Shown here: piece after piece, positions 1-7,612 of the stretch
How the letters are laid out: each line of letters begins with the position of its first letter
How positions within the stretch are numbered: the stretch's first letter is position 1
Source of the DNA: Planctomycetota bacterium
GTDB lineage: Bacteria > Planctomycetota > UBA1135 > GCA-002686595
NCBI GenBank assembly: GCA_021413885.1
Contig: JAIOPM010000019.1
Location: forward strand, 1 to 64,000
Length of the DNA stretch: 64,000 bases
Direction of reading: 5' to 3'
Notes under the pieces: generated by a model
Database searches by the model: none
The model's input: the letters and a program-made list of their open reading frames with translations, nothing else
Told to the model about the DNA's origin: nothing
Position numbers and translations under genes: made by a program

Positions 1-60
1 GTGCAGAGCTCGAACGGAGTCGGATTGACCGACGCACTCTTCTTCTACGTGACGCGCTGA
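1..60 (+). CDS. 3' end of a secreted protein of the shared C-terminal-domain family (partial)
   Basis: Only the last 19 codons and the stop are in the window. They read SSNGVGLTDALFFYVTR, which aligns with the last residues of the three genes downstream (SSSGVGLTDAxxFxxxP). This is therefore the 3' end of a fourth member of the same tandem array, whose body lies upstream of the window. Nothing can be said of its N-terminal fold. The match is short but in frame, ends at the expected stop, and sits in the same orientation as its relatives. Confidence 0.75.
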   Translation: MQSSNGVGLTDALFFYVTR

Positions 61-479
61 CGCGACCACATCGCAACGCGAACTCGCGGCCCGGCTGCCC
101 GGCGGGGCGGCCGGCCGAGTGCGTTCGCGAGAGGTGGAAGCGCTTCGACGGATCGGGCGCACGCTCTGCGTCGCACGGTCGACCGGGCCCGAGCGCGTGC
201 GCCGCGAAGCGAACGGGCTCGACCTCGGGATGCACGACTCGAGGCGCGAGCGGTAGGCGACGTTGGTCCGCCTCGCGTCGGCGCTGACAAGTCGGACCCG
301 GGGCCGGCGCTCGACTGGGAGCGGTTGCTCGCCCGCGCGCGGTTTGAAGACGCTCGAGCCCTGAACGCCCGATCGCGGCGCGGGCCCGACGTTTTCGGGC
401 GTTTCCGTGATCGACGAACGGGTCCGGTTGCGTGTGTCCCTGCGAAGGCCCCGATCCACCTCCCACGAGGAGCACGACC
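61..479. other. Intergenic region without a supported gene
   Basis: This 419-bp gap separates the partial gene from the beta-propeller gene. It starts with a GC-rich imperfect hairpin (positions 77-129) suited to a terminator. The remainder must hold the promoter of the next gene, but I cannot name a convincing -35/-10 pair. Open frames crossing it are arginine-rich and have no recognisable protein character. Confidence 0.6.
77..129 (+). terminator. Imperfect hairpin after the partial gene
   Basis: Outer arms CGCGAAC (77-83) and GTTCGCG (123-129) enclose further imperfectly paired GC-rich sequence. It lies 17 bp after the stop codon. There is no T-run, so it would be a weak or factor-assisted terminator. 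Confidence 0.35.
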
Positions 480-1757
480 ATGCACACCACCCGTCCGACA
501 GCGTTCTTCCGTTCCCTCCGCTCCCTCGCCGCCGCGGCCGTCGTTGCGACGAGCTTCGCGCTGCCGACGCGGGCGAGCGAAATCCTCTACGGGACGGGCG
601 GCGGCCCGTTCCTCAGCGCGATCTACGGCGTCGACACCACGACCGGCGAAGCGACGCTCGTGTGGGATCTGCCGTGGCTCTATCTCTACGCCGGCGGCCT
701 CGCGTACGACCCCGCGACCGACGACTTCTACGCGATCGGCGGCAAGGTCTCCGACCCGGGCACCAGTCGTCTGTACCGCATCGGCCGCACGACCGGGATC
801 ATCACCGAGTTTCCGGGGATGAGCCCGACGCTCGGTTTCAGCGGCGGCGGCCTCGCGTTGCACCCGACGACCGGCGTGCTCTACGCGACGGGACTCGACG
901 GGTACCAGAGCTCCGGGCTCTACACCATCGACAAGAACACCGGCGTGCCGACGTTCATCGGCCATTCCGGAGGCCAGTGCTGCGTCGCGCCGTTCGGATT
1001 CAACATGAACGGCCTCGGCTTCCGAGCGGACGGGACGTTGTTCGCGAACGGCTTCACGTTGAGCGTCCCCGACTCTCACCTCTTCACGATCGACCTCGCG
1101 ACCGGTCTCGCGACCGACATCGGACCGCACGGCGTGTTGCTCGGGCGCCAGCTCGCGTACAGCGATCTCGCCTTCCGCGCCGACGGGCAACTCTTCAGCA
1201 TGGGGTCGATCACCGGAGCGACGAACGGGCTCTACACCGTCGACCCGCTCACCGGACACGCGAGTCTCGTCGGGAATCTGATCGCACCGCTCGGCTGCGA
1301 CGGCGGGCTCGTGTTCGTCGGCGAGCGCGCGCCGACGACGTACTGCACGGCGAAGACCAACAGCCTCGGCTGCGTGCCGAAGATCCGCGTCACCGGAACC
1401 GCGTCGTTCGGCGACGCGAGCCCGCTGATCGTCGACACGCGCGACGTCCTCAACAAGAAGAACGGATTACTCTTCTACGGACTGAGCGGTCCGGCCGCGA
1501 TCCCGTTCCTCGGCGGCACGCTGTGCGCGCAACCGCCGGTGCGTCGCACGCCGGTGCAGAAGGCGGGCGGCGCGCTGCCTCCGGTGCTCGATTGCTCGGG
1601 GACCTACACGTTCGATTTCGACGCGTGGTACGCGTCAGGCCTCGACCCGGCGTTCACGCTCGGCAAGGTCGTCGGCGCGCAGTTCTGGTCGCGCGACATC
1701 CAGAGCTCGAGCGGCGTCGGTCTCACCGACGCAGTCCAGTTCTTCATCACGCCCTGA
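480..1757 (+). CDS. Secreted beta-propeller-like protein with the shared C-terminal domain
   Basis: The product has 425 residues. Residues 1 to about 33 form a signal peptide (Arg, then an Ala/Val-rich core ending near TRAS). The middle (about 35-285) repeats short units of the type Y-x-I/V-D-x-x-T-G, as in NHL/SMP-30-like or DUF4394-like beta-propellers, so a multi-bladed propeller is likely; substrate and role are unknown. Residues 288-425 are the domain shared with both neighbours, starting YCTAKTNSLGC and ending GVGLTDAVQFFITP, with four cysteines that could form two disulfides. The start at 480 is chosen because an ACGAGGAG ribosome site precedes it and the signal peptide follows at once. 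It belongs to a tandem array of secreted proteins and probably acts at or outside the cell surface. Confidence 0.85.
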   Translation: MHTTRPTAFFRSLRSLAAAAVVATSFALPTRASEILYGTGGGPFLSAIYGVDTTTGEATLVWDLPWLYLYAGGLAYDPATDDFYAIGGKVSDPGTSRLYRIGRTTGIITEFPGMSPTLGFSGGGLALHPTTGVLYATGLDGYQSSGLYTIDKNTGVPTFIGHSGGQCCVAPFGFNMNGLGFRADGTLFANGFTLSVPDSHLFTIDLATGLATDIGPHGVLLGRQLAYSDLAFRADGQLFSMGSITGATNGLYTVDPLTGHASLVGNLIAPLGCDGGLVFVGERAPTTYCTAKTNSLGCVPKIRVTGTASFGDASPLIVDTRDVLNKKNGLLFYGLSGPAAIPFLGGTLCAQPPVRRTPVQKAGGALPPVLDCSGTYTFDFDAWYASGLDPAFTLGKVVGAQFWSRDIQSSSGVGLTDAVQFFITP

Positions 1758-2081
1758 CGGCGAGCGACACGAAGCGTGCGAGGCCGGCCGCTCGATCGAG
1801 CGGTCGGCCTCGTCCGCATTCTGGAATCCGCACGAGAAGCCTGGACCGCGTCGCGCGCTCGGTGAGTTCGCGCTGCGTGCGTCGAAAAATGCGTCGTCGC
1901 TACGCTGATCTGCGGAGGGTGTCGCGCGCGGCGATCGCTTAGCCTCGGAGCACGGCCGGTCGGCCCGGGTTCCGCGGCGTTGCATTCGAGCGCCGGCGAC
2001 CTCGACCGCGCGCGGCGCGCAATGTGCGCACGCTGCGGCGCGATCCGTGCAACTCCGCCGAGCGACACCAGGAGCCTCCAC
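1758..2081. other. Intergenic region with terminator and leader
   Basis: This 324-bp gap holds the palindromic terminator at 1780-1811 and the untranslated leader of the next gene, with an AGGAG about 10 bp before the start at 2082. No gene is supported here. Confidence 0.6.
1780..1811 (+). terminator. Near-perfect palindromic terminator
   Basis: GAGGCCGGCCGCTC and GAGCGGTCGGCCTC pair with one mismatch around a GATC-centred axis, 22 bp after the stop at 1757. No long T-run follows. Confidence 0.55.
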
Positions 2082-4038
2082 ATGAAAGTCGACTTCGGTC
2101 TCCGCTACTCCGCATCGCTCTCGTTCCTGATCTTGTCGGCGATCTCCGCTCGCGCGCAGACCATCACCGTCGACACCGCGTCGGACGTGACCGACTTCGG
2201 CGGCGCGCAGCAGGTCGCAAACTTGCCGGGACCGGATGGCAAGGTCTCGCTCGCGGAGGCCGGACTCGCGTCCGACAACACGCCCGGAGTGCAGACGATC
2301 GCGTTCCACGTCCCGCAGAGCGAATGGACGTACCAGTGGCTGTACCCGGGCCGCGCGGTGCTCCAACCGTTCCTGGGCTTCCGCGTCTTCGACACGGTGG
2401 TGCTCGACGCCACGACCCAGACGGCCTTCACCGGCGACACGAATCCGGCCGGCGGCGAAGTCGTGATCTGGGCGCAGACGTACTTGGTGAACAACATCGG
2501 GAGCACGTTGCGCGGCTTCGACAACACGCAGATCTCGGTGAGCGGCGGTTCGGCGAACGTGATCCAGGGCAACACGCAGAGCAGCATCGACGTCTACGAC
2601 TCGGCGTTCACCGTCGTGGGCGGCGCGAACCCAGGCGAGGGGAACACCGGCGGCACGATCAAGATCGATCGCTCGAGCAACAACGTCGTGATCGGCAACA
2701 CGGTCCAGCGCGTGCGCGTGCTCGGTTGGATCGCCGGCGGGCAACCTGCGGCCAACGTGCGCATCGGCGGGCCGTCGCTCGGCGAGCGTAACTACATCAC
2801 CGGCTACGGAACGTGGAGCGAGGGCTGCCCCGGCGGCACGACGGTGCAGATCTTCGACAGCATCGGCGTCGTCGTCGAGAACAACTGGATCGGCACGACT
2901 CCCGACGGAATGTCGCAAGGCAGCCTCGCCTCGACGGCCGGCGTCGGATTCGAAGGCGAGAACTACAACACGATCATCCGCAACAACCGGATCGCAGGCA
3001 TCCTCGGGCATGGCACGGGGCCCCACTGCGTCGGATGGCTCGTCGGAGCCGCGATCTCCGTCTATGGCACGGGCAGCGGTATCTCGATCGTTGGGAACGC
3101 CATCGGGCTGAACGCCAACAACGAGCCGCTGCTCGGCAGCGTCACCGGCATCGAGACATCCAACTACTATCTGGGACCGATTCAGAATGTCGTCATCGGC
3201 GGCTCGGGTCCGGGAGACGCCAACGAGATCGCGGGACACCTCGGCGCTGGAGTGAGCGTGTCGAACACCTACGCCGGCGTGCGTGTCGCAGGGAACTCGA
3301 TCCACGACAACGGCGGCCTCGGCATCGACCTGATCACGAACGGTTTTCTGACCGGCGTCACGCCGAACGATCCGCTCGACGTCGACACCGGCGGCAACGG
3401 ACTGCAGAACTTCCCGGTGATCCAGTCGCTCACGAGCACCGCCACCACGTTGCGCATCGTCGGCACCCTGAACAGCAGCGTGTCCTCGAGCTTCGCCATC
3501 GAGTTCTTCGCGTCGCCGCAAGCGGACGCGTCCGGCTTCGGCGAAGGCGAGGTCTACCTCGGCTCGACCAACCTTTCGACGAACGCGAGCGGCGGGCGTC
3601 GGCAACGGCGGCGTCGCGATCTACTGCACGGCGAAGATCAACAGCCAGGGCTGCGTGCCTCAGATCGGTTCGAACGGAACGCTCTCGCTCGGCGACGGCA
3701 GCCCGTTCGTGATCGCGGCCGCGAACGTGCGAAACGCGAAGAACGGACTCTTGTTCTACGGCGCGAGCGGACGCGCCGCTTCGCCGTTCCTCGGCGGCAC
3801 GCTCTGCATGCAGCCGCCGATCCGACGCACGACGGTCCAGAACTCCGGCGGCTCGCCGCCTTCGACGCCGGACTGCTCGGGGACCTACAGCTTCGACTTC
3901 GATGCGTGGTTCGCGTCGGGCAAGGACCCGGGGCTGGGGCTCGGCGACGTCGTCGACGCTCAGTACTGGTCGCGCGATCCGGCGAGTTCGTCGGGCGTCG
4001 GACTGACCGACGCGCTCGAGTTCACCGTCACGCCGTGA
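2082..4038 (+). pseudogene. Secreted beta-helix protein, frameshifted before its C-terminal domain
   Basis: The reading frame from the ATG at 2082 (AGGAG upstream) gives a signal peptide (about 25 residues, ending ARAQ), then TITVD and a DGKVSLAEA motif like the 'CSLREA' start of bacterial right-handed parallel beta-helices, then many asparagine-ladder repeats typical of that fold. At 3594-3597 the frame breaks. Reading GGCGGGC as GGCGGC (one G fewer) restores the shared 138-residue C-terminal domain (3622-4035) and ends at the same place as the paralogue, giving 651 residues against 654. Without the shift the frame continues in an arginine-rich tail to 4127 (681 residues), which looks like noise. 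So either the gene is genuinely broken, it relies on slippage, or the base is a consensus error. The C-terminal domain is otherwise intact, which argues for a recent event. Confidence 0.8.
3453..3593 (+). repeat. 141-bp tract identical to 5508-5648 (copy 1)
   Basis: This part of the beta-helix gene is base-for-base identical to the matching part of the downstream paralogue, although sequence on both sides differs at many synonymous sites. It ends exactly where the frameshift begins. Recent gene conversion or recombination is the natural reading. Confidence 0.9.
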
Positions 4039-4130
4039 GCGGGCGAGCTGCCCGGCCGTTCGAACGCTCGTTCACTTCGGCAACGAGACACTACCGCAGC
4101 GATCGCAGAACTGAATCCGAGAGGTGATCC

Positions 4131-6095
4131 ATGAACATGAAGCTCCATGCCCTGCAGGTACTCCTGGCGCTGACCGCAACGATCCGCGCGGCGGACGCTC
4201 AGACGATCACAGTCGACATCGAAGACGCGAGCATCTTCGATGTTTCGACCACCGCGACGGTGGCCGATCTTCCCGGGCCGGACGGCCATATCTCCTTCGG
4301 CGAGGCGATGGTCGCTTCCAACAACACCCCGGGCCGGCAGACGGTTGCCTTCGCCATTCCAACCAGCGCCTGGACGTACAACCCGCAGTGGTACCCCGGC
4401 GTAGCCGTGATTTTCGGTTGGGTGCCCAACATGAGCGCTGACGACGAAGTGACGCTCGACGGCACGACGCAGACGGCTTTCACGGGCGACACCAATCCGA
4501 ACGGGTGGGAGGTTCAGTTCCTGACGCAGTTCTTCGTCGCGGCCGACAACTGCGGGATCACGGGTCTCCACGGCCTCGACGTCTGGGTCGACGGGTCCTA
4601 CTGCGTCATCGAAAACAACAGCGCCGTGAGCGTCCATCTCTATGGCGGCTTCGGAGGCTCGAGCAGTGCCGGCAACCTGGTGAAAGGCAACACAGGCCTC
4701 GGCTTCCTGCACATCGACCAATCGAGCGACAACGTCGTCGTGGGCAACACCTTTAGGCAGGTGCGCGTCTACGGCTACGTGGCTGGTGGCTTCCCGGCCG
4801 TCAACAATCGGATCGGCGGGCCGACTCTCGCCGAACGCAACTTCATCGTCGGCACGGGTACATGGAACAGTGAGGGCTTCCCCGGCGGCTTCGCGCTACA
4901 GATCGTCGATACCACCAACCTCGTCGTCGAGAACAACCAGATCGGGACGACTGTCGATGGCATGAGCATCGGCCATGCGGCCTCGATCGCCGGGATCCTG
5001 ATCGATGGCGTGAACAACAACACGACGATTCGCAACAACCGGGTCGCCGGGGTGCTCGCAACCGTCGTCCCCCCTCACCAGCCCGGCTACCAGGCGGGAA
5101 CGGCGATACGCATTGGTGGCTCCGGCTCGGGCCTTCAGATCGTCGGCAACAAGATCGGCCTGAACGCGCTCGATCAGCCAGCGCTCGGCAGCATCACCGG
5201 CATCGAGACGCTGCACTGGTGGAACCCGATCGGCGTACAAAATGTCCGCATCGGAGGCTCCGCGCCGGGTGAAGGCAACGAGATCGCAGGCCACCTGGGC
5301 TCGGGGATAAGCGTCGCGAACACGTTCTCCGGTGTGCGTATCGTGGGCAACTCCATCCACGACAACGGTGGGCTCGGCATCGACCTGGTCACCAGTCTGT
5401 TCGTCCATGGAGTCACACCCAACGATCCGCTCGACGTCGACACCGGCGGCAATGGACTCCAGAACTTCCCGCTGATCCAATCGTTGACGAGCACGGCCAC
5501 CGCGCTTCGCATCGTCGGCACCCTGAACAGCAGCGTGTCCTCGAGCTTCGCCATCGAGTTCTTCGCGTCGCCGCAAGCGGACGCGTCCGGCTTCGGCGAA
5601 GGCGAGGTCTACCTCGGCTCGACCAACCTTTCGACGAACGCGAGCGGCCTCGCAAATGGGGGCGGCTCCGTCACGATCTACTGCACGGCCAAGACGAACA
5701 GCCTCGGCTGTCTGCCGCGGATCGGATCGAGCGGCACGCTCTCGCTCGGCGACGCGAGCCCGTTCGTGGTCACCGCGCAGCAGGTGCTGAACGGGAAGAA
5801 CGGGCTCCTCTTCTACGGGACGACCGGTCGGGCCGCGGTTCCGTTCCTCGGCGGCACGCTGTGCACCAAGCAGCCCGTCAAGCGCACGATGGTCCAGAAC
5901 GCAGGCGGCTCGATGCCGCCGGTCGCGGATTGCTCGGGGACCTACAGCTTCGATCTCGACGCGTGGATCGCGTCGGGCAACGATCCCGCGTTGACGCTCG
6001 GCGACGTCGTCGACGCTCAGTACTGGTCGCGCGACGTTGCGAGTTCGTCGGGCGTCGGACTGACCGACGCGCTCGAGTTCTTCGTCACGCCCTGA
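4131..6095 (+). CDS. Secreted right-handed beta-helix protein with the shared C-terminal domain
   Basis: 654 residues. It starts at the ATG at 4131 behind GAGAGGTGATCC, a clear ribosome site; an in-frame ATG at 4137 is an alternative. A signal peptide ends near AADAQ. Then TITVD, LPGPDGHISFGEA (CSLREA-like), and repeated N-N-x-V-I-x-x-N units (GNTFRQVRVYG, ENNQIGTT, GNKIGLN) indicate a parallel beta-helix through about residue 510. The last 138 residues (5679-6092) are the array's common domain. It is the intact paralogue of the frameshifted gene just upstream, about 90 bp away, and shares a 141-bp identical tract with it. Such proteins are usually surface-exposed or secreted and may bind or cut polysaccharide; no catalytic motif is evident, so the role is open. 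Confidence 0.85.
   Translation: MNMKLHALQVLLALTATIRAADAQTITVDIEDASIFDVSTTATVADLPGPDGHISFGEAMVASNNTPGRQTVAFAIPTSAWTYNPQWYPGVAVIFGWVPNMSADDEVTLDGTTQTAFTGDTNPNGWEVQFLTQFFVAADNCGITGLHGLDVWVDGSYCVIENNSAVSVHLYGGFGGSSSAGNLVKGNTGLGFLHIDQSSDNVVVGNTFRQVRVYGYVAGGFPAVNNRIGGPTLAERNFIVGTGTWNSEGFPGGFALQIVDTTNLVVENNQIGTTVDGMSIGHAASIAGILIDGVNNNTTIRNNRVAGVLATVVPPHQPGYQAGTAIRIGGSGSGLQIVGNKIGLNALDQPALGSITGIETLHWWNPIGVQNVRIGGSAPGEGNEIAGHLGSGISVANTFSGVRIVGNSIHDNGGLGIDLVTSLFVHGVTPNDPLDVDTGGNGLQNFPLIQSLTSTATALRIVGTLNSSVSSSFAIEFFASPQADASGFGEGEVYLGSTNLSTNASGLANGGGSVTIYCTAKTNSLGCLPRIGSSGTLSLGDASPFVVTAQQVLNGKNGLLFYGTTGRAAVPFLGGTLCTKQPVKRTMVQNAGGSMPPVADCSGTYSFDLDAWIASGNDPALTLGDVVDAQYWSRDVASSSGVGLTDALEFFVTP
5508..5648 (+). 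repeat. 141-bp tract identical to 3453-3593 (copy 2)
   Basis: This is the second copy of the conversion tract. Here the reading frame continues normally into GLANGGGS and the C-terminal domain, so this copy shows what the frame of the first should be. Confidence 0.9.
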
Positions 6096-6110
6096 GCGCC
6101 GACGCTCAGG
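6091..6110. terminator. Bidirectional hairpin containing both stop codons
   Basis: CCTGAGCG and CGCTCAGG form a perfect 8-bp stem with loop CCGA between convergent genes. The left arm contains the TGA of the beta-helix gene (6093-6095), the right arm the TCA (stop on the minus strand, 6106-6108) of the glycosyltransferase. Confidence 0.55.
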
Positions 6111-7551
6111 ACAGGTTGAAGCGCTTCGACAAGATCACGCGCAGCATCTTCAAGCCGGTGCGCACGCTGTGGCGCAAGCTGCCGGAGTGCTTCGACTCGC
6201 CGCCGCGGCGGCGGTAGTAGCTGACCGGGATCTCGATGACGCGTCCGCCGGCGCGGATCATCTCGACCATCATCTCCGGCGAGAACGCGGCGTCGTTGCG
6301 TTTGGTGTAGCCGCGGATCTTCTGCCACGAGTCGCGCCAGAGCGCGCGGTACGTGCAGCCGACGTCGGTGAAGCGCGGCTCGCGCGACCACCACAACGCT
6401 TCGATCAACTTGCCGACGACGACGTTGCCCCAACGCAGGAGCCCGTCCATGTTCGCGCCTTGCTCGATCATCTGACGCGTCGTGCGCGTGCCGATCGCCA
6501 TGTCGGCGTCCTTCAGGAACTCGAGCAGCTTGCCGAGGTCCTTCGCGCGGAACGTCGAGTCGGCTTCGACGAGCACGAGGATGTCGCCGGTCGCGAGGTC
6601 GAGCCCTTGGCGCAGCGCGTCGCCGTAGCCCTTCAACGGCCGCGAGTACACGGTCGCGCCCTCGGCTCGCGCGAGGTCGCCGGTGCCGTCGGCGGAGCGA
6701 TTGTCCATCACCACGATCTCGTCGACGTGGTCGCGGAAGTCGCGGATCACGTGCGCGATCGACGCGGCTTCGTTGTACGCCGGGATGACGACGCTGACGC
6801 GCCAACGGTCGAACGAGAGCGTCCGCGCAAGGTGGTTCGCGCCGTTCAAGTCCTCGATCGTGTTGACGTTGAGGTAGTGGCCGGTGAGTTCGAACGCGAG
6901 CACCGGCGCGCCGCGCTTCGCCGCGTGATCGACGATGTCGGTGAGCTCGAGGCGACCGCTCTTCGTCGAACGCGGCGTGTTGCGCGCGTCGTCGAAGATC
7001 TCGGGCGAGAAGAGGTACGTGCCGCAGCCGACGAACGGACTCGGCGCGCGCGTCGGCTTCTCGACCAAGGCGCGGATCCGCGAGCCGTCGAGCTCGACCG
7101 AATAATTGCGACTGATCACCTCGAGGTCGTCGGTGCGATGGATCGCACAGACGGCGACGTAGGGTTCGGTGATGCGTTCGAGCTCCTCGTGGTTGGTCTC
7201 GAGGTACATCTCGTCGCCGAGCAACATCACGAACGGCTCGCGCACGCCGGCCTTCTCGACGACGGCGAACAACGTCCCGAGTCCGCCGTCGACATCGTCG
7301 TTGACGACGTAGACGAGCTCGAGCCCGAGCACCGTCCCGTCGCCGTACGCCGCGCGGATCTGGTCGCCGAGATGACCGATCACGACGAAGACTTTGCGGA
7401 TCCGCAGGCGATCGCGCAGCAGCTCGAGGTTGCGCGTCAGCAGCGGTTTGCCCGCGACCTCGAGCAACACCTTCGGCACGCTGTCGCTGCGCGGATGGAT
7501 GCGCGTGCCGCGTCCGGCGGCGGCGATGACGGCGATGCGGGGAACGGGCAC
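6106..7551 (-). CDS. Fused nucleotidyltransferase and family-2 glycosyltransferase
   Basis: 481 residues from the GTG at 7551. The N-terminal half (about 1-240) is a sugar-phosphate nucleotidyltransferase: AAAGRGTRI and PKVLLEVAGKPLL are the nucleotide-binding G-x-G-T-R and PK motifs, and LLGDE is the metal site. The second half (about 245-480) is a GT-A glycosyltransferase of family 2: SVVIPAYNEA, IVVMDNRSADGT and the E-A-D motif, ending in a DPMS/polyprenyl-phosphate-transferase-like region without clear membrane segments. One protein could thus make an NDP-sugar and transfer it, probably to a lipid carrier. The start is chosen because a promoter (TTGCAC-N17-TATTCT) ends 8 nt before this GTG; a GTG further upstream (7578) lies between the -35 and -10 boxes. 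The hydrolase gene behind it ends 61 bp upstream of this start. Confidence 0.85.
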   Translation of the reverse strand: MPVPRIAVIAAAGRGTRIHPRSDSVPKVLLEVAGKPLLTRNLELLRDRLRIRKVFVVIGHLGDQIRAAYGDGTVLGLELVYVVNDDVDGGLGTLFAVVEKAGVREPFVMLLGDEMYLETNHEELERITEPYVAVCAIHRTDDLEVISRNYSVELDGSRIRALVEKPTRAPSPFVGCGTYLFSPEIFDDARNTPRSTKSGRLELTDIVDHAAKRGAPVLAFELTGHYLNVNTIEDLNGANHLARTLSFDRWRVSVVIPAYNEAASIAHVIRDFRDHVDEIVVMDNRSADGTGDLARAEGATVYSRPLKGYGDALRQGLDLATGDILVLVEADSTFRAKDLGKLLEFLKDADMAIGTRTTRQMIEQGANMDGLLRWGNVVVGKLIEALWWSREPRFTDVGCTYRALWRDSWQKIRGYTKRNDAAFSPEMMVEMIRAGGRVIEIPVSYYRRRGGESKHSGSLRHSVRTGLKMLRVILSKRFNLS

Positions 7552-7559
7552 GGGCGACG

Positions 7560-7588
7560 AGAATACGGGACGTCGCACAGCGGTGCAA
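7560..7588 (-). promoter_or_regulatory. Sigma-70-type promoter of the glycosyltransferase gene
   Basis: On the minus strand TTGCAC (7588-7583), 17 bp, TATTCT (7565-7560). Transcription would begin at or within 1-2 nt of the GTG at 7551, predicting a leaderless message. The promoter overlaps the 35-bp gap to the preceding gene. Confidence 0.6.
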
Positions 7589-7612
7589 AGGCGGCGCGCG
7601 AGCGCGTGAACG

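Noticed and set aside
45..1259. Long open frames opposite to real genes throughout the window (for example 404 residues here)
   Set aside because: They are rich in Arg, Glu and Asp, follow the third-base GC bias of the true genes on the other strand, and have no motifs.
3594..4127. Arginine-rich continuation of the first beta-helix gene to 4127
   Set aside because: It reads out of frame through a domain that is clearly conserved in another frame; composition is typical of GC-rich noise.
7552..7578. Start of the glycosyltransferase gene at the GTG at 7578
   Set aside because: That codon lies between the -35 and -10 boxes of the only visible promoter.
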